Source: Defluviitaleaceae bacterium
Lineage (GTDB): Bacteria > Bacillota > Clostridia > Lachnospirales > WQUN01
Assembly (NCBI GenBank): GCA_009788055.1
Contig: WQSG01000019.1
Span: 1 to 45,968 of the forward strand
Reading direction: 5' to 3'
DNA: 45,968 nucleotides
In this document: piece by piece, positions 1 to 10,641 of the stretch
Layout: each line of letters starts with the position of its first letter
Position numbering within the stretch: the first letter of the stretch is position 1
Notes under the pieces: generated by a model
Databases searched by the model: none
What the model saw: the letters and a program-made list of their open reading frames with translations, nothing else
Told to the model about the DNA's origin: nothing
Translations under genes and position numbers: made by a program

Positions 1-35
1 CGCCACCCGTTACGCAAAACATACAAAATCTTATC

Positions 36-422
36 TTGCCGCCGTTCAAATCGCTTGCATTTCAGGCTGGAATTAATACGCTATTGTCGACACTGCCTAA
101 GAAACCCTGTGCTTACCACGGTTGCCCGGCTACTATCGAAGTAGGTCGTTATTGTGACAAACACAAAGCCGTAGCAAATCGCGAGTATGATAAACAGCAT
201 CGCCGCAATCATAACAAACATTATGGTTGGGATTGGCGCAAACGCAGACAGCTTTATGTGGCGAAGCATCCCCTGTGCGAGAAGTGCCTCGAAGCTGGTC
301 GGTATGTTCCTGTTGACGAAGTTCACCATATTAAGCCTGTCGATGAAGGCGGCACACATAATGACGATAATTTAATTTCCCTTTGCAAATCTTGTCATAC
401 CAAGACTCGCCCTTCCTCATAA
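36..422 (+). CDS. Phage HNH endonuclease
   Basis: This is a small HNH nuclease of the kind found beside terminase genes in HK97-type phages, where it assists DNA packaging. The N-terminal half carries Cys and His residues (CAYHGC, then YCDKH) that probably bind zinc. The basic middle YGWDWRKRR leads into CEKCLEAG. The HNH core is VHHIKPVDEGGTHNDDNL followed by LCKSCH, with the expected HH, N and H residues. The first codon is a TTG without a clear ribosome-binding site, and downstream TTG codons are possible, so the start is uncertain. In an intact phage the terminase subunits would follow. Here they do not, which fits a decayed element. The family call is firm; activity is unknown. Confidence 0.85.
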   Translation: MPPFKSLAFQAGINTLLSTLPKKPCAYHGCPATIEVGRYCDKHKAVANREYDKQHRRNHNKHYGWDWRKRRQLYVAKHPLCEKCLEAGRYVPVDEVHHIKPVDEGGTHNDDNLISLCKSCHTKTRPSS

Positions 423-487
423 GTTTCACCCATGCATATCCGTTGATTTAATCAGCGTTTAGAGCGAAGATTACCATTATCGCGGAG

Positions 488-1156
488 GTGCTTGGTGAAA
501 AACACACCTACGCCGGAACACCGTCATACGAATATCGTGTGGCAAACTTTACGCTCGATAAAAACGGAACGTTAATTTTTGACAGCGCGACCATTGAAGA
601 AGAACAACTTAGGCAGGTGCTGGACGCGCTGAAAGCCGAGGGTTTTGTTGCAGAAGATGGCATGGAAAGCACCGAGGCAGAAAAGCCGGACTTTGAACGA
701 ATTTCCATCGCCTACCCACGAGCAGGGCTTTCCGAAGATGCTATTGCCAACATCCACAAAATGGTAGAAGCCAAAACACCGCTGATAAAAATGGCACTTG
801 GGGTTGACGAAATTCCCATCGAAGTTAGGGATACGGACATAATTTTCCATTGGTTTAAGCCGGGAAATTCACGCGAGGTAATGGATGCATACTCACAGTT
901 TGTAATGCAAATTGTAAAAACAGCAAGCGAGAAAAAACGCATCACAGCCGCTGTTAGAGATTTCCAAAACCCACGTTTCAGTTTTCGTGTTTGGCTAATT
1001 TCGCTGGGCATGGTGGGTTCGGCGTATTCCACTGCGAGGCGCGTCCTCTGCAAATCCCTGCCCGGTAACGCCGCTTGGTCATCGGGTATCGACCCGAGAC
1101 GGTCTTGCAAAATGCAAGACGAAAGCATGGCTACTTCAGAAACGGCAGGGGAATAA
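488..1156 (+). CDS. Phage 'virulence-related' protein, 5'-damaged
   Basis: The product resembles the 'virulence-related protein' family of Clostridia prophages, whose function is not known. Family-like stretches are AGTPSYEYRV and FTLDKNGTL near the start and a C-terminal block around FSFRVWLISLGMVG. The reading frame is open back to position 452. The codons before the annotated GTG read AKITIIAE, where a Met-Lys start would be expected, so the true ATG has probably mutated to GCG. The last ~25 residues, after the GNAAWSSG motif, do not look like the family and may come from a rearrangement. The gene normally lies in a phage replication module, not directly before portal genes. I read it as a relic, possibly not translated. 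Confidence 0.55.
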   Translation: MLGEKHTYAGTPSYEYRVANFTLDKNGTLIFDSATIEEEQLRQVLDALKAEGFVAEDGMESTEAEKPDFERISIAYPRAGLSEDAIANIHKMVEAKTPLIKMALGVDEIPIEVRDTDIIFHWFKPGNSREVMDAYSQFVMQIVKTASEKKRITAAVRDFQNPRFSFRVWLISLGMVGSAYSTARRVLCKSLPGNAAWSSGIDPRRSCKMQDESMATSETAGE

Positions 1157-1169
1157 CACACTGTGCTTA
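1150..1169. repeat. 20-bp direct repeat, left copy
   Basis: The sequence GGAATAACACACTGTGCTTA occurs here and again, identically, at 4391-4410. Both copies begin at the end of a reading frame (GAA TAA) and are followed within about 40 bases by a terminator-like hairpin. Together they bracket the portal-protease-capsid block, 3.24 kb apart. Confidence 0.9.
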
Positions 1170-1209
1170 AATCATAATCCCTTAAACTTCCACATATAAT
1201 TTTTACAGC

Positions 1210-1236
1210 CAGAGCCACCGCGAGGTGGTTCTGTTT
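1210..1236 (+). terminator. Terminator-like hairpin before portal gene
   Basis: A 10-bp stem with one G-U pair (CAGAGCCACC / GGTGGTTCTG, loop GCGA) is followed by a short T-rich stretch. It lies only a few bases before the portal start, so it may act as an attenuator in the phage late operon. Confidence 0.55.
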
Positions 1237-1240
1237 ATAT

Positions 1241-2506
1241 ATGTGGGGGTTGATTACTATTCCAAATATATTCTCACGCTTGTTCAAAAAAGGCAATTCG
1301 CCGCAAAATAGTTTGACCACCAGCCGTCCTTTTTTCTTCGGGAGGGCTTCTTCTGATGTTGCGGTAAACGAACGCACCGCGCTGGCTACTGCCGGGGGTT
1401 ATGCTTGTGTTCGTATTATATCAGAAGCTGTTGCCCAATTGCCATTACACTTGTACAAATATGAAGGAAATGGCGCGTTGGTGGAAACCGGGCATCCCCT
1501 GTCGGATATACTACACACTGTGCCTAATCCGGAAATGACCAGCTTCATTTGGCGTGAAGTATTGATGTCTCATATTTTACTATGGGGAAACGGATATTGC
1601 CAGCTTATTCGTGACGGCACAGGCAGAATAAAACACATATATCCGCTTTTGCCCAATAAAATGGACGTTTGGCGCAATGATGACGGTGAAATTTATTACA
1701 CATATTATCGGGATTCCGATGAAACTCGACCTCACGAGAAAAAAGGTGGCATTACCCTGCGCCGCGAGGATGTGTTACATATTCCCGGATTGAGTTTTGA
1801 TGGTTTGGTTGGATATTCGCCCATCGCACTGGCTAAAAATGCAATCGGCATGGCAATCGCCGCAGAGGATTATGGTGCAAACTTTTTTGCAAATGGTGCA
1901 AATCCCGGTGGTGTGTTGGAGCATCCATCCACACTAAATGACCCGACAAAAATTCGCACAACATGGGAAGCCATCTATCGCGGCAAAGGTGCGCATCGTA
2001 TTGCCGTATTGGAAGATGGGCTTACATTTCGTCAAGTGGGTATTCCACCAGACCAAGCCCAATTCTTGGAAACGAGGCGTTTTCAATTAAACGAGATTGC
2101 ACGAATATTCCGAGTGCCTCCGCATCTCATCGGTGACCTTGATAAAGCAACTTATAGCAACATTGAGCATCAAGGAATTGAGTTCGTTATGCACACAGTC
2201 GAGCCTTGGGTAATACGATTAGAACAGGCAATGGATATGGCTTTGCTAACACCAGCGGAGCGGAAAAAGTACATGATTAAGTTTAACTTGGATGGATTAC
2301 TTCGCGGCGATTATAAAACTCGCATGGAGGGGTATTCCATCGGTCGGCAGGGTGGCTGGCTTTCTGCCAACGATATCCGCGCATTGGAACGCATGACACC
2401 TATTCCCAAGGAAGAAGGTGGCGATAAATACATGGTAAATGGCAACATGGTGGACTTGAAAAATGCAGGGCATTTCGCAAGGAAGGATGATAATTCCGAT
2501 GAATAA
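1241..2506 (+). CDS. HK97-family phage portal protein
   Basis: The portal protein forms the dodecameric channel at one capsid vertex through which DNA is packaged. The 421-residue length is normal for the family. Recognisable stretches include the N-terminal YACVRIISEAVAQLP, LLWGNGYCQL in the first third, the LSFDGLVGYSPI block and the FRVPPHLIGDLDKATYSN motif typical of HK97-like portals. The C-terminal quarter (DYKTRMEGYSIGRQGGWLS) is also intact. The reading frame overlaps the protease gene by 8 bases, the usual phage arrangement. The chosen ATG has no good Shine-Dalgarno site, so a downstream TTG could be used. The gene looks undamaged although its neighbours are decayed or missing. Confidence 0.93.
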   Translation: MWGLITIPNIFSRLFKKGNSPQNSLTTSRPFFFGRASSDVAVNERTALATAGGYACVRIISEAVAQLPLHLYKYEGNGALVETGHPLSDILHTVPNPEMTSFIWREVLMSHILLWGNGYCQLIRDGTGRIKHIYPLLPNKMDVWRNDDGEIYYTYYRDSDETRPHEKKGGITLRREDVLHIPGLSFDGLVGYSPIALAKNAIGMAIAAEDYGANFFANGANPGGVLEHPSTLNDPTKIRTTWEAIYRGKGAHRIAVLEDGLTFRQVGIPPDQAQFLETRRFQLNEIARIFRVPPHLIGDLDKATYSNIEHQGIEFVMHTVEPWVIRLEQAMDMALLTPAERKKYMIKFNLDGLLRGDYKTRMEGYSIGRQGGWLSANDIRALERMTPIPKEEGGDKYMVNGNMVDLKNAGHFARKDDNSDE

Positions 2507-3182
2507 GTTTTGGAATTTTGACACAGGCGATAATCAGCGCATCCTTCGCTTGGATGGTGCTATTGCAGAGGTGTCGTGGTTTGGTGACGAAACAACGCCA
2601 GCCGCTTTTAAGCGTGAATTATATTCCGGCAGTGGTGATATTACTGTTTGGATAAATTCTCCCGGTGGTGATGTTTTTGCCGCATCGCAAATTTACAACG
2701 CGCTTCGTGAATATCCCGGCAAGGTGACGGTGAAGATTGATGGCATCGCCGCGAGTGCCGCTTCCATTGTTGCGATGGCTGGCTCTGAAGTTTTGATGTC
2801 CCCTGTATCTTACATGATTATCCACAATCCGGCTACTATTGCCATTGGTGATAGCGCGGAAATGTTAAAGGCGAAATCTACGCTTGATGAAATAAAAGAG
2901 GGAATCATTAACTCTTACGAGCAGAAGGCGAAAATATCGCGTGCTGAGATTAGCCGATTAATGGACGAAGAATCCTGTTTTAATGCGAAAAAAGCTGTGG
3001 GGTTGGGATTTGCAGATGGCATTTTATATTCCGATAATCAGCCGGAAAATAATTCACAGGCTGTATTATTTTCTCGCATGGCTGTTACAAATTCATTGTT
3101 GAATAAAATTCCAAAGCCACAAAACGGCATGGATAAATACTACAAACGCCTTGAAAGGCTGAAACATGGGAGGTCATTATGA
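2499..3182 (+). CDS. ClpP-like prohead maturation protease
   Basis: This is a serine protease of the ClpP fold that cleaves the capsid delta domain during head maturation. The substrate-binding strand INSPGGDVFAA is followed by the nucleophile region GIAASAASIVAMAG (catalytic Ser) and by MIIHNPAT, which carries the catalytic His. The C-terminal tail is variable, as in the family. The ATG chosen lies 11 bases after GGAAGGA and overlaps the end of the portal gene. An ATG 12 bases upstream is possible but sits too close to that site. It overlaps the capsid gene by 4 bases (ATGA), so portal, protease and capsid are translationally coupled. Confidence 0.92.
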   Translation: MNKFWNFDTGDNQRILRLDGAIAEVSWFGDETTPAAFKRELYSGSGDITVWINSPGGDVFAASQIYNALREYPGKVTVKIDGIAASAASIVAMAGSEVLMSPVSYMIIHNPATIAIGDSAEMLKAKSTLDEIKEGIINSYEQKAKISRAEISRLMDEESCFNAKKAVGLGFADGILYSDNQPENNSQAVLFSRMAVTNSLLNKIPKPQNGMDKYYKRLERLKHGRSL

Positions 3183-4348
3183 CAATTGCAGAACTGCGTG
3201 AAAAACGCACAAAACTTTGGAATCAAGCACAGGCTTTCTTGGATTCCCGCCGCGTGGACGGGATTTTATCAGCCGCTGATGGAGAGGTGTTTGATAAAAT
3301 GGAATCTGAGATTATGGAACTCGGAACACAGATTGAGCGGCTCGAACGCCATCGGGATTTGGGTGACCAGATGAATATGCCCACATCAACACCGCTTCAC
3401 AGCAAACCCGGCGTACATAATCGCGCCAATCATAATAATGGCGAATATACCAAAGCCTTCTGGAATGCTCTGCGCGGCAGGGGTATTAGCAATGTTTTGT
3501 CCGTTGGCGAGGACACTTCCGGCGGATATTTAGTGCCGGAGGAATTTGCCAATGAATTAATTATTGCGTTGGAAGAGCAGAATATTTTTAGACAGATTGC
3601 AAGAATTGTACGCACATCCAGCGATAAACTCAAAGTGCCTGTTGCTACCGCTGTCGGCACAGCTTCGTGGATTGACGAAAATGAGGTTATTCCCGAAAGT
3701 GAATCCACATTTAGCCAAATCACACTGAATGCATATAAATTGGGAACAATGATGCGTTCTTCCACTGAATTGGTGGAGGATTCTGCGTTTAATATCCAGT
3801 CGTATATCGCGCAGGAATTTGCCCGACGTATCGGCTCACGCGAAGAGGAAGCCTTCTGTCTTGGGGATGGAGCAGGGAAACCTACGGGCATATTTGGCGG
3901 CACTGGAGGCGCACAAGAAGGCGCATCGGCAACCACAACCATAAACTTTGACAACATGATAGATTTGTTCTACAGCTTAAAACCACCATATCGAAATAGG
4001 GCTGTCTTTCTCGTAAATGATAGCACAATGAAGGTTTTGCGTAAAATAAAATCGGGTGATGGACAGTATATATGGCAACCATCTGTGAAAGAAAAAACTC
4101 CCGACACAATTTTGGGCAGACCTGTATATGTATCGCCCTACGCACCGGAAATGGCAGAAGATGCATACCCTGTTGCCTTTGGTGACTTTAACTATTATTG
4201 GATTGCCGACCGCAGGGATATTCGTTTCCGTGTGCTGAATGAATTATATGCTGAACGTGACCAAATTGGTTTTTTTGCCACGGAGCGAATTGATGGGAAA
4301 CTTATTCTGCCGGAAGCCATAAAACTGTTGAAGATGGAAGGGGCATAA
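3179..4348 (+). CDS. HK97-family major capsid protein
   Basis: This is the major head protein with the HK97 fold. Residues 1-75 are a charged, helical delta/scaffolding region (ELREKRTKLWNQAQAFLDSR), normally removed by the neighbouring protease. The coat domain begins near GEDTSGGYLVPEEFANELI and continues through LKVPVATAVGTASWIDENE, EEEAFCLGDGAGKPTGIF and a C-terminal end with DQIGFFATERIDGKL. The length of 389 residues is normal. In a complete phage, head-tail connector and tail genes would follow. Instead a terminator-like hairpin and a recombinase module follow, so the head genes are stranded. Portal, protease and capsid all look intact, which may mean they are still under selection or only recently isolated. 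Confidence 0.95.
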   Translation: MTIAELREKRTKLWNQAQAFLDSRRVDGILSAADGEVFDKMESEIMELGTQIERLERHRDLGDQMNMPTSTPLHSKPGVHNRANHNNGEYTKAFWNALRGRGISNVLSVGEDTSGGYLVPEEFANELIIALEEQNIFRQIARIVRTSSDKLKVPVATAVGTASWIDENEVIPESESTFSQITLNAYKLGTMMRSSTELVEDSAFNIQSYIAQEFARRIGSREEEAFCLGDGAGKPTGIFGGTGGAQEGASATTTINFDNMIDLFYSLKPPYRNRAVFLVNDSTMKVLRKIKSGDGQYIWQPSVKEKTPDTILGRPVYVSPYAPEMAEDAYPVAFGDFNYYWIADRRDIRFRVLNELYAERDQIGFFATERIDGKLILPEAIKLLKMEGA

Positions 4349-4390
4349 ATGATTGCTCGTCTGTTACCAAGTTGGTATCGGACGGGGTAT

Positions 4391-4410
4391 GGAATAACAC
4401 ACTGTGCTTA
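4391..4410. repeat. 20-bp direct repeat, right copy
   Basis: This is an exact copy of the 20-mer at 1150-1169. The stretch between the capsid stop and here has no convincing gene. The repeat is followed by a terminator-like hairpin. Confidence 0.9.
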
Positions 4411-4425
4411 TAATGTTTTGAACTT

Positions 4426-4452
4426 AGCCTCGGCTTTCGCTGGGGCTTTTTG
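4426..4452 (+). terminator. Rho-independent terminator after capsid gene
   Basis: The stem AGCCTCGG / CTGGGGCT (with G-U pairing) encloses a CTTTCG-type loop and is followed directly by a run of T. It closes the portal-protease-capsid transcript and separates it from the recombinase module. Confidence 0.7.
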
Positions 4453-4511
4453 TTGTAGGTCAAGTCGTGTTGCGCATAAAATAATGGTATATATTCCCAA
4501 GGGAGATTTGT

Positions 4512-7046
<2,535 letters not shown>

Positions 7047-7060
7047 TCATCACGCAACAC

Positions 7061-7086
7061 AAAAATCGCGCGAAAGCGCGATTTTT
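7061..7086 (+). terminator. Terminator after the peptidoglycan-binding gene
   Basis: A perfect stem AAAAATCGCGC / GCGCGATTTTT with a GAAA tetraloop ends in a T-run 15 bases after the stop codon. It is a standard rho-independent terminator. Confidence 0.9.
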
Positions 7087-7091
7087 ATTTA

Positions 7092-7150
7092 GGGGTCAAG
7101 GGGACATTTGTCCCCTTGCAGGGGTGTGGGGACAGCGTCCCCACGACCTC
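7092..7150 (+). repeat. Dispersed double-hairpin repeat, intergenic copy
   Basis: One unit of the window's repeat family: GGGGTCAAGGGGAC hairpin (arms GGGGAC/GTCCCC), CTTGCAGGGG, second hairpin GGGGAC/GTCCCC, degenerate end CGACCTCT in place of AGGTCTT. It follows the terminator and precedes the YtxC-like gene. The rest of the 205-base gap shows no gene. Confidence 0.8.
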
Positions 7151-7251
7151 TCCCTCAAAAATAAGAAGGTTGTGTATTTTCGTAGACATGATAATTCTGC
7201 GGGGGGTGCGGCATATAGTGAAGTACACCCATTTTTTAAGGGGCAATTTGA

Positions 7252-7680
7252 GTGAGAAGATTTACACTTTGTACCACGAAGCACGAAACCGCTTTACGAG
7301 ATTTTGCGGCAAAAGCGGCGGCGGCAGAAATAATTTACATAAACAAGAGCGGTAAAAAGCATGGCTGTTTCGCGCTTGGATTTGCGATGGCGCAACGCGA
7401 AGGGTTTTGCGATGCACTGCTAAAATTTCTGATGGACATTGCCGAAAGCGAAAATCCTGTTTACAAGCACTCGGCAAGAATGCGGCAGATGGCACTGGAT
7501 TTGCGAAACGCGCCAATTTTTGCACACGAATTGCGGTTGCTCAAAGCGTTTGTTTCAAGCGAAAGGGAGCTGAATATCGAAGGCTATGTAACTTTTCGCA
7601 TGGGCGAATTCCGCGAGAAACTGGACTTGATGGTTTATTCGCTGGTTAAAAAAATAAAATTCAGCAACGGGGACTGGTAA
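7252..7680 (+). CDS. YtxC-like (putative sporulation) protein
   Basis: A 142-residue soluble protein starting at GTG, with AAGGGGC about 10 bases upstream. I read no catalytic motif. The C-terminal part LNIEGYVTFRMGEFREKLDLMV resembles the conserved segment of the YtxC sporulation family (an 'EGF..FRL..Y...L' pattern), but the protein is shorter and the N-terminal half is not distinctive. It stands alone between the terminated peptidoglycan-binding gene and the V-ATPase operon and could be the first gene of that transcript. The function of YtxC is itself unclear, so the name should be taken as a family hint only. Confidence 0.5.
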   Translation: MRRFTLCTTKHETALRDFAAKAAAAEIIYINKSGKKHGCFALGFAMAQREGFCDALLKFLMDIAESENPVYKHSARMRQMALDLRNAPIFAHELRLLKAFVSSERELNIEGYVTFRMGEFREKLDLMVYSLVKKIKFSNGDW

Positions 7681-7730
7681 TTTATGGGAAGTTATATTAT
7701 AATTGCCATAGATTACCATTTTTCATCAGA

Positions 7731-8111
7731 ATGATTGTGCCGCAAGCGGGCTTTGCCCGCGTTAAGCGGCGTGAGATTAGGAGAGAAAAAATCATAGATA
7801 CTACAACAGAACAATTGCTTGCGCTGGAAAGCGAAGCGCAGGAAGCCATGAACGACATAGCCAAGGAAAGCGCGCACATGGCGCAACAGGCGCAAGAAAC
7901 CCTTACCACTAAAATTGCCGCAATCGAGAACGACGGCGCGGAAACAATCCGCAACCTTGTAAATGAAGCCGAAACCCACACCGCCGCAAGAATCGCGCTG
8001 GTGAATGAGGAATACCGCACAAAAAGCGAAGATTTTAAAAAAGTTTTCGAGGAGAAAAAAGAGGCACTTAGAGGCAAAATTTTTCATGATGTTTTGTATG
8101 GTGGGTTATGA
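7731..8111 (+). CDS. V-type ATPase subunit G/H-like peripheral-stalk protein
   Basis: A long, charged, Ala/Glu-rich coiled coil (TEQLLALESEAQEAM through HTAARIALVNEEYR) of the size and composition of the small peripheral-stalk subunit (G in eukaryotes, H in archaea). This subunit pairs with subunit E to hold the catalytic head to the membrane part. It is the first gene of the ATPase operon and overlaps subunit C by 4 bases. The start is unusual. The only in-frame ATG (used here) has no ribosome-binding site, and its first codons run through a hairpin. A good site, TAGGAGAG, lies further in and points at an ATC or ATA codon (7791/7794). That would give a ~105-residue protein, the usual size. 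Confidence 0.7.
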   Translation: MIVPQAGFARVKRREIRREKIIDTTTEQLLALESEAQEAMNDIAKESAHMAQQAQETLTTKIAAIENDGAETIRNLVNEAETHTAARIALVNEEYRTKSEDFKKVFEEKKEALRGKIFHDVLYGGL

Positions 8112-8797
8112 ATTTCAGCGCGGTGAACACAAAAATAAAAGCAATGCGGGCAAGCTTACTTACGGCGCGGGATTACGAGCGTTTGTGCGCGGAAACGGGC
8201 GAAGGTTACACTTTAATTAAACCCGAACACGACTTTGCAAAAATTGCGGCATACGTTAGCAAACCCGTGCGGGATTTTCTGCGGAACGCCTACATTCCGT
8301 CGTTGTACGGGGAAACTTGCAACACTTCAAAAATGTTTGCGGGAATAAGCTCTAAGCACGGCAAGGACTCCTTGAAGCGCGTAATCGGCACAGAAACGGA
8401 TTTACGCAATATTTTGTGGATATACCGCCTAAAAAAGTATCACAAAATTAACGGCGATGCGGTTTTTTCTTTTCTCAACCCGTCAAGCCACAGATTATGC
8501 GCGGCAGAAGTATCACAACTTGCCCGCGCAAGAGACATGGAAAGTTTTGCGCAAGCTGTTTCGGGCGGGTTCTACGGCGGCGTTTTCGGTAATCTGTCCG
8601 ACTTCACTCGCGGCGAACAAAAACTTACGGGCGCGGTGCGTTCGCAGTTTCAAAAAGAATATCGGCACGAAAATTTGGCGGTTGTTTGCGGGCATTTATA
8701 TGCGCGTCACTTGGAAACGAAAAATATTCGCGCAATCGCGCAGGGCAAAAAAAACGAGCTTTCGTCACAGGAAATTTTCTCATTGCTCCACATTTAA
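8108..8797 (+). CDS. ntpC: V-type ATPase subunit C (AC39/d family), short
   Basis: The subunit C/d family forms the socket between the central stalk and the membrane rotor. Family features are the N-terminal NTKIKAMRASLLTARDYERL and the strongly conserved VIGTETDLRNILWIYRLKKYH. The length of 229 residues is well below the ~330 usual for bacterial subunit C, as if one of the three repeated helical units were missing. It overlaps the stalk gene by ATGA and is followed 13 bases later by subunit I with a GGGAGG site. In many Clostridia subunit C lies between E and F, so its position before I is a variant order. Confidence 0.82.
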   Translation: MNFSAVNTKIKAMRASLLTARDYERLCAETGEGYTLIKPEHDFAKIAAYVSKPVRDFLRNAYIPSLYGETCNTSKMFAGISSKHGKDSLKRVIGTETDLRNILWIYRLKKYHKINGDAVFSFLNPSSHRLCAAEVSQLARARDMESFAQAVSGGFYGGVFGNLSDFTRGEQKLTGAVRSQFQKEYRHENLAVVCGHLYARHLETKNIRAIAQGKKNELSSQEIFSLLHI

Positions 8798-8810
8798 GGG
8801 AGGCACACAA

Positions 8811-10640
8811 ATGATTACAAAAATGAAATACATAAGTTTATCTGGGCATATCGCGGGCTTAAATCACGCGGTTAGCCGCTATTTAAGCCGCTATGATATC
8901 CAGCTGGAACATTCGCGGCACAAGCTGATGGAGCCTTTCAGCACGCTTAACCCGTACGCACAAACCTTTAACAAAGCCATGCAGCTAATCGAAATTGTTG
9001 GACTGCCGCCTGTTTTGTTCGTCCCCATGAAATCGGCAGACGCGGTAAATTTGGTGGAAGAAGCCGCCGCCGCATACGAACAACGCGGCTCTGCACTGCG
9101 CGAATTGGAAGAAACCCTTGCCCAAACACGGCGTCAAATTGAAATCTTGGAAAACTACACCGCCCTAAACATCGACCTTAACGCCCTTTCTTCGCTTGAA
9201 TTTATGCACCACCGTTTTGGACGCTTTTCCACCCTAAACTTCCAACGCTTTGAAAAATTTTTGGCAGACGACAACAGAATTTTTTTCATTACCTCAAAGC
9301 GGGACAAGGATTACATTTACGGCCTATTTTTGACCCCTACCCCCCACAAAGACGAAATTGACGCGGTTTTTGCGTCACTTAATTTTGAGGTGGACGAGAT
9401 AAGTCCCAACGGGGGGGACGTTTTTGAAATGGAAACGGAAATTGCAAGACTTACCGCAGACGCGCTTTCGGGGGTGTGTGGTGCGGACAGATTGGCTATT
9501 GCTTGCGCGAAGGTGAAGAATTTGTATGCGGCGTTTGATGTGAAAAAGTATGCGTCAATTAGTAGAGGGCGGCGAGTTTTTTCGTTTTTCGGCTGGATTG
9601 ACGAGGATGCCGCAAATGCTCTGGAAGCGGAAATTGCAAGCGACGACATGATTTTATTCACGCGCCACTCTGCGGAAATTAACGCAAAGCCCCCTACCCT
9701 TCTCAGAAATCTGCCCGTGATTAGGCAGTTTGAATTTTTTACGCGCCTGTATGGCTTGCCCGAGTACGGCGAAATCGACCCAACCCCAATTCTTGCGATA
9801 ACATACACGCTTCTTTTTGGACTTATGTTTGGTGACATTGGGCATGGTGCGGTGCTTGCCGCAATCGGGATTTATATTCAAAAACGCCGCCACGCAAACT
9901 TGGGCGGAATAATGACAATCGCAGGGATTTCTGCCGCTGTGTTCGGCGTGTTGTACGGCAGCGTTTTCGGGTGGGAATTTCAGCCGCTGTGGCGGCGACC
10001 CACCACGAACATCACAGAAACTCTGCTTTTTGCAACCGCACTTGGCGCAGGGCTTATCGCGCTTTCAATGCTTCTTAATATGTACAATTCTTTCAAGCGC
10101 GGGAAAATTGCAGATTTGCTTTTCGGCGCGAACGGCTTTGCAGGGCTTATATTTTATTCCGCAATGCTGTGGCTGGCTTTTCGTTTACTTGTGCAAGGCA
10201 ACGCGCTTACACCGCTGGTTATCTTCGTTGCCGCCCTACCCCTCGTTTTCGTTTGCTTCAAGCACCCGCTGGAAAATTTCCTTGCGGGGCGCGGCATTGC
10301 CCCAAAAAACGGTATCGCCGCTTTTATCGGAAGCACCGCAATCGAACTCTTTGAAACCCTACTAACCTACGCAACCAATACAATTTCTTTCGTGCGGGTG
10401 GGCGCGTTTGCCGTAAGCCACGCCGGCATGATGCACGTGGTTTTGCAACTTAGCCAAGGCGCGGCAGTCACTCAAAACATTCTAATTCTAATCCTCGGCA
10501 ACGCCCTTGTAATTCTAATCGAAGGCTTGCTTGTGGGCATACAAGTCCTGCGGCTGGACTTCTACGAAATCTTCAGCCGCTTTTACAAAGGAACAGGCAA
10601 ACCGTTTAAATCGTCCAATTACAACAGAATAGAGGGATAA
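8811..10640 (+). CDS. ntpI: V-type ATPase subunit I (a-subunit)
   Basis: This membrane subunit carries the two ion half-channels. The cytoplasmic N-terminal half (about residues 1-340) is largely helical. The membrane half begins around the helix ILAITYTLLFGLMFGDIGHG and has six or seven hydrophobic segments. The essential Arg of the ion path lies in FVRVGAFAVSHAGMMH (Arg529). The C-terminus LRLDFYEIFSRFYKGTGKPF is typical of the family. The ATG is preceded by GGGAGGCACACAA. The frame is open further upstream, but only as an overlap with subunit C. The length of 609 residues is somewhat short of the family average. One base separates it from the rotor-ring gene. Confidence 0.93.
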   Translation: MITKMKYISLSGHIAGLNHAVSRYLSRYDIQLEHSRHKLMEPFSTLNPYAQTFNKAMQLIEIVGLPPVLFVPMKSADAVNLVEEAAAAYEQRGSALRELEETLAQTRRQIEILENYTALNIDLNALSSLEFMHHRFGRFSTLNFQRFEKFLADDNRIFFITSKRDKDYIYGLFLTPTPHKDEIDAVFASLNFEVDEISPNGGDVFEMETEIARLTADALSGVCGADRLAIACAKVKNLYAAFDVKKYASISRGRRVFSFFGWIDEDAANALEAEIASDDMILFTRHSAEINAKPPTLLRNLPVIRQFEFFTRLYGLPEYGEIDPTPILAITYTLLFGLMFGDIGHGAVLAAIGIYIQKRRHANLGGIMTIAGISAAVFGVLYGSVFGWEFQPLWRRPTTNITETLLFATALGAGLIALSMLLNMYNSFKRGKIADLLFGANGFAGLIFYSAMLWLAFRLLVQGNALTPLVIFVAALPLVFVCFKHPLENFLAGRGIAPKNGIAAFIGSTAIELFETLLTYATNTISFVRVGAFAVSHAGMMHVVLQLSQGAAVTQNILILILGNALVILIEGLLVGIQVLRLDFYEIFSRFYKGTGKPFKSSNYNRIEG

Positions 10641-10641
10641 T

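Noticed and set aside
1150-4410. The 20-bp direct repeats as attL/attR of the element
   Set aside because: The recombinase and the truncated host gene lie outside the right copy, so the element's right end must be near 6435, not 4410.
8457-8810. An N-terminal extension of ATPase subunit I
   Set aside because: It is the out-of-frame shadow of subunit C, and the ATG at 8811 has a strong GGGAGG site and the family's N-terminus.
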